From: Agelaius tricolor
Taxonomy: Eukaryota > Chordata > Aves > Passeriformes > Icteridae
DNA length: 64,000 nt
Direction of reading: 5' to 3'
Assembly: GCA_023055355.1 (NCBI GenBank)
Contig: JALJCS010000037.1
Location: 2,728,001-2,792,000, forward strand
The notes below the pieces were generated by a model, which was not told where the DNA came from, did no database searches, and saw only the letters and a program-made list of their open reading frames with translations. Made by a program: the position numbers and the translations under genes. Below are positions 22,401 through 32,945 of this stretch, in pieces (within the stretch, counting starts at the first letter, position 1; each line of letters begins with the position of its first letter).

Positions 22401-24167
22401 GCTGGGCATTAAAGGAAAAAAAAAGAAGCTGATGACGCAAGTGGCTTTTTCTTTCAGGCATTTCAAGCAGGACTGGAGAGTGCATAAGTGCAAGAAATTG
22501 CTGGAGAGGGGAGGAGGATTGCAGCTCTTAAATCATCTGCCTCTGCCATGCAGGGTTACACTCAGTGGTGTTGGCAGTGTGGAGAGATCACTGCAGGCAA
22601 ATCAGGGGGGAGCTTCTGCTCCTTGAACAGGCTTTTTCATCAGAAAATGGAGCAAATGGAGCTTTGTTTGAATGTGAATTGCTTTGACTTAGGCTTTTAG
22701 TAAGTGTTACAGCATTCCAATGCCTTGAAATGAAAATATGGCTGGGAATACAGGTGAAGCTATTGCTGTCTGTTTGATTTGAGTTTTTAATCCACGCTAT
22801 CTAAATGACTGATAAACTCTAACCCTGTGCTGTCCACCCCATGGAAACATTTGGTGCTAAAATTCTCATCTTTGATGTTCTCTTGCACAATGGAAACCAC
22901 CAAATTCCCACTCAAATGAAGCTGTTTGGGGCTGGCTTTGCTTAGGTACAGTCTGAGTGTACATTGAGCTTTAGGAGATTTGTAAATGTGCAGATACAGA
23001 TGGATTTAAGGAGTGTCAGAGTTTCCTACCCCCTCTGCCTGCTTGGACTCAGCTGGGATGTGTCAAACTAAACTTGGTCTGATGAAGCACAGCAAGCTCC
23101 ATTCATTGGAAACACCCCTGTTGTGAGTGGTTTATGCTCATAATGCAGAGCTCAAAAAACCTCCCTTGAAATGATGATTTCTCACTGCTCCTACAGCTTT
23201 CCTTCAAATCCAACTTCTGCCTGTTCTGTCTGGAGCTGAGATGGAGCCTGAGCCTGCTCCCTGCACCATGGGGAACTTGTGAGCCTGCACTGTGCTGGAT
23301 TCAGCTTTGCTGCAGGAGGAATGGTGCTGGAAGCCAAGGCACTCAGGAATTCTGCTGGAAAACCCTCTGCATGCTTCTCCCTCTGCACTGGCTCCTCCTG
23401 GGAGCACTCAGCTGCAGCACTCAGCTGATTCCTACACATGTCCAAGCTGTGCAAAGCAGCCTGGCCAGGGACAGAGGATTGGGAGCCAATCTGCTAAACA
23501 GGGATTTAGCCAAGAGGCAGCCCCGAGTGCCAGCCCTCTCCTAATACTCTCTTAAGCAGCACAGGCAGCTGCTGCTTCCTCCCTGGCCCTCCTCACAGTT
23601 CACCTCAGTCCTCCAACTGCAGCAAGGCATTTCCAACCAGAATTAGGTTTTGTTGGCTTCTTGCTACAGTGCCTTTTAATTAGGAGCACAGCTGCTCTGG
23701 AAACACGGAGCTCACTTTTCAAAGAGTGCCTTTGGAAAGTGATTACAGTGGATTAAAGCAGAAAGGTTGGGCAATTTATTCAGGTGGCACTTAGCAAACG
23801 CATCGGATTATTTGGTGCTGCAAGGATGATTTAAAAACTCATAAGAATAACATCTTGTGGGCTCCTGCTGGCCTTGAGGGACTCTGCTGGCAAGGCAGGT
23901 GGTGCAGCTGCAAGCTGGGAATGAGCAGTGCCTGGCTGCTCTGGAGCTCTCCACTGTGCTGAGGTCCCTTTGCTGGTGTCTGTCAGGTCCTCACAGTTAT
24001 CAAAGGTTCAGTTCAGCCAGGAGCTGTCCCAGGAATTATTGTGGACACTCAGTGTCTGTGAATCTTGTCTCCAGAGGATGTTTGTAGGTGATGCTGTCTG
24101 TACCTGGCATTGATCCTCTGCTCTGAGCTCTTGCTGCCAGCTCCCCCCCGGCTGAGCTCCCTTTCCA
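22401..24167. other. Intergenic, unique; nothing recognised
   Basis: No gene, RNA gene or clear mobile element was seen. Open frames at 23191-23454 and 23292-23555 overlap on opposite strands without recognisable motifs. Confidence 0.5.
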
Positions 24168-24545
24168 AACCATCACAGAATCACCTGAGGTTGGAAAAGA
24201 CCTCCAAGGTCATCAAGTGCAACCTTTGACTGATCCCCACCTTGTCACCAGCCCAGAGCACTGAGAGCCACATCCAGGCCTTCCTTGGACACCTCCAGGG
24301 ATGGGGCTTCACCACCAATGGTTTGGGTTAGGAGGTCCATAAAGATCACCCTGTCCTACCACCCTGCCATGAGCTGGGACACCTTCCATCATACCAGGTT
24401 GCTCCAAGCCCTGTCCAAGCTGATCTCAAACACTTGCAGGGATGGGACAGCCACAGCTTCTCTGGACACCCTGTGCCAGGGCCTCCCCACCTTTAAAGGG
24501 AACCATTTCATCCTAGGCAGTCCTGAAGGAGCACTTTGACATGGT
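24168..24545 (-). mobile_element. Two adjacent CR1 LINE fragments
   Basis: The first starts ATCACAGAATCACCTGAGGT and carries GACCTCCAAGGTCATCAAGT. From about 24318 a second begins with CAATGGTTTGGGTTAGGAGG and runs through CAGGTTGCTCCAAGCCCTGT. Both are antisense CR1 3' ends, so one was inserted in or beside the other. Confidence 0.8.
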
Positions 24546-25455
24546 GAGACTCTGGTCTTGGAGCCCTGCAGCCTGCACAGGAATTGCACCCTGATGGGGG
24601 CATTTATTCAGCAGCATCCCCTGGGCTGAGGAAGGTTGGAGAGGTTTTGCTCAGGTGTGGGAACACTCCTGAGCCCAAGACCTGCATGAACCTCTAGTTC
24701 TGCATTTGGGAATGATTCTGGTTCTGGAAAGCTGCTCAGGCCCAAGGCCATGTGCTGCTCCCTCTCAACTGCCTGGCTTTAGTGTTTACAGCAGTGGAAA
24801 GGATAAAGCCCCCAGAAATCCATCAGATTCACTTCAAAGCTGAGGCTCCATGAGAAGACCTCAATCCTTTTCTCTCCAAAGGTAAAGCAGTGGGTGCCCC
24901 TGTCTGGGATGTATGGAAATGAACCAATTTGCCAATGTGTGAACAATCTAAATGTAAAACTTCTCTGAGGAGAAACTAAACCAGGGGTCACATCCAAAGG
25001 GAGGGCTCAGAGCTGTCCATGGCAGCAGCAAGTGGATGGGGCACCCCAAGGATGAGCAGTATCTGCTGGCAGGGCTGTAGTGACAGCAAGAAAACAGAAT
25101 CATTCCCATATAGCTGCTCTGTTGCCCCAATTTCTAAATATTTTCTAAGCCCTCTGATGTTTACATTCTTGTAACAAACTTTCTCACACACTTTCTGTAA
25201 ATAACTCATTGTTTTGCAATTTTTTATGGAGGAGGAGAAATTTGATGGACTGTTGGTTTGTCCAGGGCCATTGGAGAGGTGGCACTGTCACCCTCCAATC
25301 CACTGTCACTTTTGGGAATCTATAAATGTTAGAATCAGAAAATAAACTTCCCTTTTTCCACCTTGAGAACAGTGGTGTGTGTGCTCTTGTTGCTTTGTGT
25401 CCTATAGTGACAGCTGCTCTGTGTGTTTCTGCTGGGTAGCACTGGATTGGAGTTG
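24546..25455. other. Intergenic, unique; nothing recognised
   Basis: No exon, RNA or mobile-element signal recognised. Confidence 0.5.
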
Positions 25456-25461
25456 TGCTGG

Positions 25462-25831
25462 TGTAGCCATGATATTTCCTGAAAAATCCTTTCCTTTGGA
25501 TTTTTCCTCCTGAGAAGCTGAGAGGCCTCAGGAACAAAATGTAACCAATGGTTATCTGCTGCTGTGGAATGCAACAGGTGCATCTGGGATTGGCCTCATG
25601 TGGTTGTTTCTCATTAATGGCCAATCACAGTCAGCTGGCTCGGACTCTCTGGTCAGTCACAAGATTTATTACCATTCCATTTCTTTATATTCCTTGTTAG
25701 CCTTCTGATGAAATCCTTTCTTCTATTCTTTTAGTGTAATTTTAATATAATATATATCATAAAATAATAAATCAGCCTTCTGAAACATGGAGTCAGATCC
25801 TCATCCTCAGACCCCTGTGAACACCATCACA
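25462..25831 (+). mobile_element. Solo LTR, family A, TSD TGCTGG
   Basis: Begins TGTAGCCATGATATTTCC and ends ACACCATCACA, flanked by TGCTGG at 25456-25461 and 25832-25837. CCAATCACAG and AATAAA are in the usual positions. It is a clean, little-decayed copy. Confidence 0.93.
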
Positions 25832-25837
25832 TGCTGG

Positions 25838-26964
25838 CACTGGGGAAGTGACTTTGTGACGTTCTGGAGCAGAGGTCAAAAGCTCAGGGACCAAGTGGCA
25901 CCACTGGGCAGCCCTGGCCATGGAGCGGCCCTGGTGGCTCTGCCCTGGGCACTGCCAGGCTCTGCTGCAGAGGGAAGGGATGGATGTGCTGCTCTAGGCT
26001 GGAGCAGGGACAGCTCTCACTGCATCTGCTCATGTTCACACATTGGGAGTCTTGGTGTAGGATTAAAAGAGGCTGGAGGAGCTCAGCCACTGCACTGGTG
26101 GGAGCAGCAGTGCTTTAAATAGAGTCTGAGCGGGACTGAGCACTACCATCGTGCCTGGGTGCAATTCAAAGACTTGCAGTACCTTGGTTGCCCTTCTCTC
26201 ACTTTGTTTGGCTGATGTAGGCGTATTTTTGTTTTTACTCGCTTCTCTGTCCTATATTGTCCCTTTTCTTTCCAGTAATGTTGACTGCTCCATCTGCTTA
26301 TTTATCAGCCCCAGTTTGAACGCGAATTTCAATTAGCAATCTGCTTTGTTTAGTTTTGTTTTAAACAAGGCATTGAGAGCTCCAACAAAGCTTTAATACA
26401 TAAAGCTACTTGTAATGCAGCTGTTTAAGCTCTTCCATCATATGCATGAACAAAATGAATTCTACTGCTATCAAGATTCATCTGATGAATTAGGTTTAAT
26501 CCTCCTCTACTGTAGCAGATGGAAGGCACTTCAATAAAGACAGAAAGATTTCAAATGACTGAGATGGAAAATGGTCCTTGCTCAGGTGTTCCACAGACAT
26601 AGAAGAGACTCAAACCTCGCGTAGTAAGAAATAATTCATCCAGCAACCAGAAAAGCAGTCCCTGGATTTCTGCACTCATTCCTGATCCTGATGCTTTTCT
26701 TTTGGGTCTGAGGTCACAAGTTATGGGTGTGGAGGCAGAGAATAGGGTGGCTACCTGTGCAGGAGCATCCCAGGTGGGAATGTGATTCCCTGAATCCCAC
26801 CTATCCAGGTCTGCAGTACTGTGTGCCTGAGGCCCTGCCAGCTTCTTGAGCATCGGATCTGGACCACCAGGATCCCTCACAGGAAGGGCTTCTCTGTCCT
26901 GGCTATGTTTGTTAAATGTGGAGGAGTTAATTGCTGGGAGTTTGGGGTGGACTCCAAACCCAGC
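25838..26964. other. Intergenic; candidate conserved element at about 26200-26480
   Basis: The stretch 26200-26480 is repeat-free and AT-rich, with TTCAATTAGCAATC, GCTTTAATACATAAAGC, a TTTGTTTAG-type forkhead word and CATATGCATGAA. The flanks hold nothing recognisable. This lies 1.5 kb upstream of WHRN and could be an enhancer. Confidence 0.3.
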
Positions 26965-27165
26965 ATCACAGAGTGGTTTGGGTTGGAAGGGACCTTACAG
27001 ATCATCCCATCCCAGCCCTGCCATGGCAGGGACACCTCCCACTGTCCCAGGCTGCTCCCAGCCCTGTCCAGCCTGGCCTTGGGCACTGCCAGGGATCCAG
27101 GGGCAGCCCCAGCTGCTCTGGGCGCCCTGTGCCAGGGCCTCACCATCCTCACTCAATTCTTAAGA
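26965..27165 (-). mobile_element. CR1 LINE fragment upstream of WHRN
   Basis: CATCACAGAGTGGTTTGGGT, TGGAAGGGACC, CCATGGCAGGGACACCTCCC and GGCACTGCCAGGGATCCAGG occur in antisense CR1 order. It ends about 165 bp before the WHRN CpG island. Confidence 0.88.
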
Positions 27166-27329
27166 ACAATTTCTTTCCAAGATCTAATCTAAATTTCTCC
27201 TTTTTAAAACCTGCTCCCCCAATCATAGATTCCTTCAACACCCTGTCAGTAGCGAATGTGTCTGAATTCCGTTCAGGAGTGATTAAAACAAAGCCTGTGC
27301 TGAGCTGAACGGGTGCATCCCCAGCACCA

Positions 27330-27975
27330 TAACTCAGCAGTTACCGTGCCCAGCACTCTGAGGTAACAACAATCCCACACCTGGCACGCCGGGCAATGGA
27401 AAAACATCCCCGCGGGTCAGGTAACGGCTCCGTGTGCCGGGCCAGGCTGTTCTCGGCTGTAAACCGATCCCTGCCCGGTGTCCTCTGCCGTGCGTCCTCC
27501 ACCCCGAGTGCGCTCACCATGCTGGGATGGAGGGAAGCTGCGGGAGCTCCGGGATGGACGCGATCCATCCCGGGAGGGCTGGGGACGGCTGCCAGGACTT
27601 TCCCACCTGCGCGGTGCCCGCGGTGCGCTGAGCGCGGGCAGGGCTGGCTGCGCTGATGAGCGCTAATGAGCGGGCGCTAATTGCGGGTCCCGCGGGGGCG
27701 GGCGCTGGGGCGGGGCGGGCGGGGGGGGGGTCCGGTCCCGCCGCCGGGGCCGCTCTGTATAACCGGTCTCCCGGCAACGGGGCCGCGTCACTTCCTGGGG
27801 AGCCGCGGGCGAGCGCACGGACAGGTGGAGCGGCGGGGCCGGTGCTGCCCGGGGGACTCCGCTCCTGCCCCGCCCGGCTCCGTTCCTGCCCGCTTTGGGT
27901 GTGCTCCTGCCCGGCGCGCCCCGCTCCGGCCGCTCCATCCCCTCCGTCCCCTGGTGCGCTGCCGGTGCCGCGGCG
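27330..27975 (+). promoter_or_regulatory. WHRN: WHRN promoter and 5' UTR, CpG island
   Basis: CpG density rises sharply from about 27380 and stays high through exon 1 into the intron. Visible elements: three TAAT-core words in GCTAATGAGC/GCTAATT context (27661-27682); a G-rich tract with GC boxes (GGGCGGGG type) ending in G10 at 27721-27730; CTGTATAACC near 27756; and an ETS-type CACTTCCTGG near 27788. No AUG precedes the coding start in frame close by. The transcription start is not determinable from sequence. Confidence 0.7.
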
Positions 27976-28575
27976 ATGAGCGCGGAGCTGGACGGCGTGT
28001 CCGTGCACTCCTCCTCCTCCTCGTCGGGCTCGCTGGGCTCGGCGGCGGGGCCGGCGCCGCGGCCGCTCTCGGCGAACGTGCGGCGGCTGCACCAGGCGCT
28101 CACGGCGCTGCTGAGCGAGGCGGAGCGGGAGCGCTTCATCCTCTGCCTCAACGCCTACCACGGCCGCCGCAACGTCTGCGACCTGGTGCGCTCCCTGCGC
28201 GCCCTCCTCGACGGGCCCCGCCGCCGGCAGCTGCTGCCGCTGCTGCGCCTCGTCCTGCCGCGCTCCGACCAGCTCCTCTTCGACCAGTACACGGCCGAGG
28301 GGCCCTACCTGCCGCCGCCCGGCCGCCCCCCGCCGCCCCCCGCCCCGCCGCCGGTGCTCCCGGGCGAGCTGCGGCAGGTGACGCTGCGCCGGAGCAAAGC
28401 CCACGAGGGTCTGGGCTTCAGCATCCGCGGCGGTGCCGAGCACGGCGTGGGCATCTACGTGTCGCTGGTGGAACCCGGCTCTCTGGCCGAGCGGGAGGGG
28501 CTGCGGGTCGGCGATCAGATCCTAGGGGTTAACGGCAAGTCCCTGGACAGGGTGACCCACGCCGAGGCGGTCAAG
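27976..28575 (+). CDS. WHRN: WHRN exon 1 (whirlin N-terminus: HHD1 and most of PDZ1)
   Basis: ATG at 27976 opens 200 codons ending in phase 0 at donor AAG|GTAAGG. The first 30 residues are Ser- and Gly-rich. Residues about 31-105 match the first harmonin-homology domain of whirlin (LSANVRRLHQALTALLSEAE; SDQLLFDQYTAEG). Residues 112-129 are almost all Pro, Gly, Arg and Leu, a linker more proline-rich than the human one. PDZ1 starts near 134, with the carboxylate-binding loop GLGF at 145-148 and RGG at 151-153, and exon 1 ends in the PDZ1 second helix (THAEAVK). Whirlin is a cytoplasmic scaffold that binds usherin, ADGRV1, MYO15A and EPS8 at stereocilia tips, ankle links and the photoreceptor periciliary membrane. 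The open frame runs on into intron 1 to about 29106, but the donor is strong and matches the family's exon boundary. Confidence 0.97.
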
Positions 28576-29200
28576 GTAAGGCGGCTCACGCTGGTCCAGT
28601 GGGTGTTTTCTCTCCATCCCGCCTTGTCCCGAGCTCCGCTGCGCGCCCCGTCCCGCTCTGCCTCTCCGGTGCGTGTCCGTGTTCCGCCGCTCCTCCCTTC
28701 CCTCCCTGGCTCTTATCCCCGTCCATCCGCGTCCCTCCCCGGCTCCATCCCCATCAGCCGGTGGGTCCGGAGCCCCCGGTGCCGCTCCCCGGGACGCGGC
28801 TCGGAGCCCGCAGCCCTCGGCGGAGCGGAGCCGCTCCGGGTTTGCATCGCACCGGCGACATCGTGCGGGGCCAGCCGTGCTCGGAGCCCGGCAGGAAAGT
28901 TTGCGGTGGCGATAGCGGTGCCTAAAACCCATGGCAGGGACCGCGCTGCCGAGGTGGCTCCGGGCACGGCAGGCTCGTCCTGCGCTTTTGTCGCGCCTGT
29001 GAAACGCAGCGGTGCCTGCTCGTGGCTCGCCGGCAGCCTGGGAAGCTCGTGGAAGCTGGAAATCTGCGTGAGACGGGTTTTGAGGGATGTACTCCAGCCG
29101 CTTTAGTGGGTTTCTCCTCGCAAAGATGGGGAAACTGAGGCATGGAGAAGCAGAACAGACCCCCCCCCCCCCCCCCCCCAAAAGGCTGCCCGAGGCAGGA
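28576..29200 (+). other. WHRN: Start of WHRN intron 1, CpG-rich, with C20 tract
   Basis: The CpG island continues about 500 bp past the donor. An uninterrupted run of 20 C at 29160-29179 follows a non-repetitive stretch. Frames open on both strands here reflect GC content, not genes. Confidence 0.8.
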
Positions 29201-30814
29201 GCAGATCCCCGATTCCCCTTTGAATGTTCCAGGGGGAGAAGGAGAACGGTTACACAACTGAACTGAGGGCTCCCGCTCTCCCAGCACGGCTCCACATGCC
29301 CTGGGGACCTGTTGTAGCCCGTAACAGCATGGGGGCTATCGATAAAAGCTTTAATGTGGGGGGAGAACTCCATAAGCGGTGGGATTTTCGCCTGAAACGC
29401 GGGGTTCTGATGAAAATCCAGGTCTGAGTGTCCCAAACCGTTCCCAGAGCTGATCTCGTGGCTGGTGGGCTCCGCTCGGAATGTTCCCGAGGCACAAACC
29501 TATCGAGCTGCAGAATCGACTTTTAGAGCTGCAATTTGTAGGCAGCGTATGGAGAGCTGGGATCTGGCGTGACAAGGCTGTTCTCCAGCTGTTTGTGCTT
29601 TAATTTTTCCATAATAAGCTAAAGTGGTTCTGTTGGGAGCCTGTTCCATGTGGAGCCTTCCTCTGACAGCGCATTAATCTTGCACAGCTTTGAACACTTC
29701 TTCCCTGCCGACCTGTGTGTTCCCTGCCCTGGCTTTAAATCAGTGCCCCGGGCAAGGGCACGACTCCCAGGCTGGAAATGACTCCCTGGTAATCCTGACA
29801 GCAGAGGAAAGGTTTGTAGGAATTACTTTCCTCTTGTTCCTAATGATAGGAGAACAGCAGGGTAAGCTTTCAGTTGTTAGTCTGCAATTTTGTGGCTTGG
29901 AGATTGCAACCCCCACGTATTTTGGTTATGGCATTGGATGGAGAGGAACTAGGTGTTAGGAATGCTCTACTCCATGACTTCATCTCCAATTCATCCCACT
30001 CTGCTGGGTAATTCACATCACTTTCTGTTTGTTCTCTAATATAATGTAATTGATGCCTTTTAGACATTATTAATTTTGAGTGAAACTAAGTGCTTCCTGC
30101 ACAGAAATAATTCCTGGAGGACGTGGCTTGCCAAGAGCTATATTTTGTTAATATGATCCTGATAGGAAAAAGCAGCTTAGAAATTGTCTCCTTGTGTGCT
30201 GAACTTCTTTCAACAACAAATTCATCACTTAGCCTGTGCTGGCACCTTCTTGAGGTTCTTTTCACATCTGGGAAGGGTTTTTATGACCCACATCGTGGTG
30301 GTGGGAACATTTTGCTTGGGAAGAGTGGCAGAGTGATTCACAGTACAGCTCTAATAAATCCTTGGGAGCTTCTAAAATGAACCAAGTGTTAATTTGCCCT
30401 TAGATGCTGCATTTGGGAGGGGGAAATGAAGAGATGGCCTTCAGCGATGCTCAAGGGCAGCATTGGAAGGTTTAAGGTACAAGTAGCTCAGCCCGATGTT
30501 TTGGGTGTCATTCAGAGTGGCAGAGCTGCAGGGACAAGTGGGGGTGATGAGTGGATTCATTTTGTGCTCTGCTTCCCCTTGAAAGCTGGGCTCTGGGGCT
30601 CAGGTGGGTGCACTGACAGCTCTGCCAAGGCCCCTGGCTGTGGGCTGTTCTCCTCAGGCAGAGCCGCCCTCGCTGTGTCCTGCCCTCCTCACTGGGGGCT
30701 CTTGGTCTGCCCTGCTGTGGGGCAGTGTTGGATGGCCAAAATCAGCTCCACTGCTCAGAGCTTGGTGCTCATAACCCCAGATTGGGGATTTGATTCCTTT
30801 CTTGGCTGTCCACT
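29201..30814 (+). other. WHRN: WHRN intron 1, unique part
   Basis: No repeats or extra exons recognised. Intronic sequence with moderate AT content. Confidence 0.6.
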
Positions 30815-30871
30815 TAAGAGTTGGACTCGGTGACCTTTGTGATGCTTTCCAACTCAGAATATTCTGTGATA
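30815..30871 (+). mobile_element. CR1 LINE 3'-end scrap
   Basis: TTAAGAGTTGGACTCGGTGA, CCTTTGTGATGCTTTCCAAC and a final ATTCTGTGAT form the sense CR1 3' terminus, including one unit of the terminal ATTCTGTG repeat. Confidence 0.85.
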
Positions 30872-31514
30872 AACCAGAGCTGGCTTGGTCCTGGAATTCG
30901 TGCACACGCTGTAACGGAGACAGAGAAAGCTGAGGAGAGAGACTGGGTTAACACGAGCCCCTGGCTGTGTGGCTGATCTCTCAGACACTCTGAGCTCCAG
31001 AGGAGGGGCTGTGTGAGCTGCCCCGGGCAGCCCGTGTCTGATGGGAGCTCAGCCCGGTCCCTGCCATGCTCCAGCTCCTCTTTCCCCGCTGTCCTGCAGC
31101 AGCAGCTGTCTGGGCAGGCAGCCCTGCTGTCCATCACAGGCACGGCGTGCTGTGCTGACAGAAGTTGTCAGAGCTCGTTCCTGGGGCCGGTGCAGGGCTC
31201 CGGAAGGCTCCGGGCTGAGCGTGACAAACTCCCCGAGCCGCGGGTGCCCGGTGCCCGCCGGGGTGCTCGGGGTGCCCGGCTGGGGCTGTGCCAGCTGCTC
31301 GGGCAGAGCAGGGAATAAATGCAATGTCTGCATTTGGTTGTGCAGCCTCGGATGAGCCTTCCCACGGCAGCCGCTGCATTCCTTTATCAGATCGTGGTGG
31401 TTCTGTTGCCTTTCCGTGCGTGTCTGGCCGTGCAGGAGCAGCCCGGCTGCTTTTACCCCTCCTTTCCAGGAGGAGAGAGGCTCTGCTGTGGGCTTGTGTC
31501 ACTGTCTGTTGGGA
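30872..31514 (+). other. WHRN: WHRN intron 1, GC-rich patch
   Basis: A CpG-containing patch at about 31010-31320 sits in otherwise ordinary intron. No exon with supporting splice sites and family similarity was found. It could be an alternative promoter or regulatory CpG patch. Confidence 0.3.
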
Positions 31515-32155
31515 AGGATGAAAGTTTGACAAGAAAGTCTCACAGATATGTGTGCTTAGCAGAAAGATTTTTAAATGTAGAGTCTGATGAAGGAATAGAG
31601 ATGGAAGCAAGTTTTGATCTAGAAGAAAAGAATTGCTGAGCCAGTCTCACTGGATAACCAAGGAGGCAAAGGCTGTGTTAGTTAGAAGGGGTTTTTATGG
31701 CTTAGAGCAAAGGATAAACCCACCCCAAACAAGAAGATGTTTTTACCAAGCAGAAAGAGAGCACAGGCAAACAAGGCAGCAAAGTTGCAAGTAGAAAAAA
31801 GGTCTCAGAATTTTCCACTGCAAGAAGACTGAAAAACAACTTCTAGCTTAAACTGTAATGTACTAACTTTGAGTGATTGGGGAACAGTAACATGAATATG
31901 GTAATTACAGTAGTTATGATAGGCTGTAGATAATAGTAAAGGTATAGATTGGTTCTACTGTATGAAGATGCTCAGCAAAGAAAAGTATAGAATGCATTGT
32001 AACCAAACCCAAAGGGTCTCCAGGCCTGTCTGCAGCTGGAGCTGACAGCTGTGGGCACAGCTCTGTCACCCACCACCCTGAACTGCTGGAGCACCTTGGA
32101 TACACTAAACTGCATTTTGGAGAGCTCCTGGAGTCCCGCATCATTTCGGCTCTTA
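31515..32155 (+). mobile_element. Probable retroviral LTR-type sequence
   Basis: AT-rich, A-biased sequence unlike its surroundings. It includes TGTTAGTTAGAAGGGG near 31676, repeated GTAA/ATAG words and a TATA-like stretch. Base bias and layout resemble avian endogenous retroviral U3 sequence, but no duplication flanks could be fixed and the family is not recognised. Confidence 0.35.
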
Positions 32156-32945
32156 CAGCTGTCGAGGCAGTCACAACACAAAGCAGGGACCACAAGCAGT
32201 CTCAGATGGCAGCTCTTTATTATCAAACATGGCTGACCTTTTATACACTTTGCAATTGTTTATACTTCTTCTACCTTAAGTTTTGGCCACAATAAATCAA
32301 CATAACACCGTTGGTGAAAAGTTACAATAATTTCAACTGACTTTCTAAAAATACTTCATCCTGTGGCAGTGTTCATAGGGGTCCCAGGAAGAGGGAAGGG
32401 ACAAGGATCTGACTCCATGTTTCAGAAGGCTGATTTATTATTTTATGATATATATTACATTAAAACTATACTAAAAGAATAGAAGAAAGGATTTCATCAG
32501 AAATGAATGGCTGGCTAAGAATAGAAAAAGAAGGAATGATAACAAAGGCTTGTGACTGACGGAGACAGTCTGAGCCAGCTGACTGTGATTGGCCATTAAT
32601 TAGAAACAACCACATGAGACCAATCCCAGATGCACCTGTTGCATTCCACAGCAGCAGATAACCATTGGTTACAGTTTGTTCCTGAGGCCTCTCAGCTTCT
32701 CAGGAGGAAAAATCCTAAGGAAAGGATTTTTCATAAAACATGTCTGTGATGTCCAGCTGCAGAGTTCTCTTCTTATCTTTCTTCAATCCCTCACTTCTCC
32801 TGGACTCCTTGGTTACAAGGCCTTGGAGATGGCTCCTAATCAGCTTCTTCTTGCTTCTCAGCTCCTTGTCCCTCCTTTAGCTAACAGGCTGCTGTTAGCC
32901 CCTTCCACAGGATAGCAGCAATTTCTGTTCACTCCTGGAGTTTTC
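32156..32945 (-). mobile_element. Probable older LTR interrupted by a family A LTR
   Basis: Left part 32156-32361 contains CTCTTTATTATCAAAC and other minus-strand polyadenylation-like words. Right part 32752-32945 is pyrimidine-rich sequence with no other explanation. The well-bounded family A LTR lies between them. The call as a single older LTR is inference; both outer ends are uncertain. Confidence 0.35.
32362..32751 (-). mobile_element. Solo LTR, family A
   Basis: Plus strand TGTGGCAGTG...GTCTGTGAT. The minus strand shows CCAATC-type words and AATAAA in the correct order. The flanking six bases (TCATCC left) match only partly on the right, so the right end may be off by a few bases. Confidence 0.82.

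Noticed and set aside
27514..28443. 309-codon frame opposite WHRN exon 1
   Set aside because: An antisense shadow of a very GC-rich coding exon; WHRN on the plus strand matches family sequence and splice sites.
28576..29106. Continuation of the exon 1 frame into the intron
   Set aside because: The donor GTAAGG at 28576 is strong, exon 2 joins in phase, and the readthrough sequence has no whirlin similarity.
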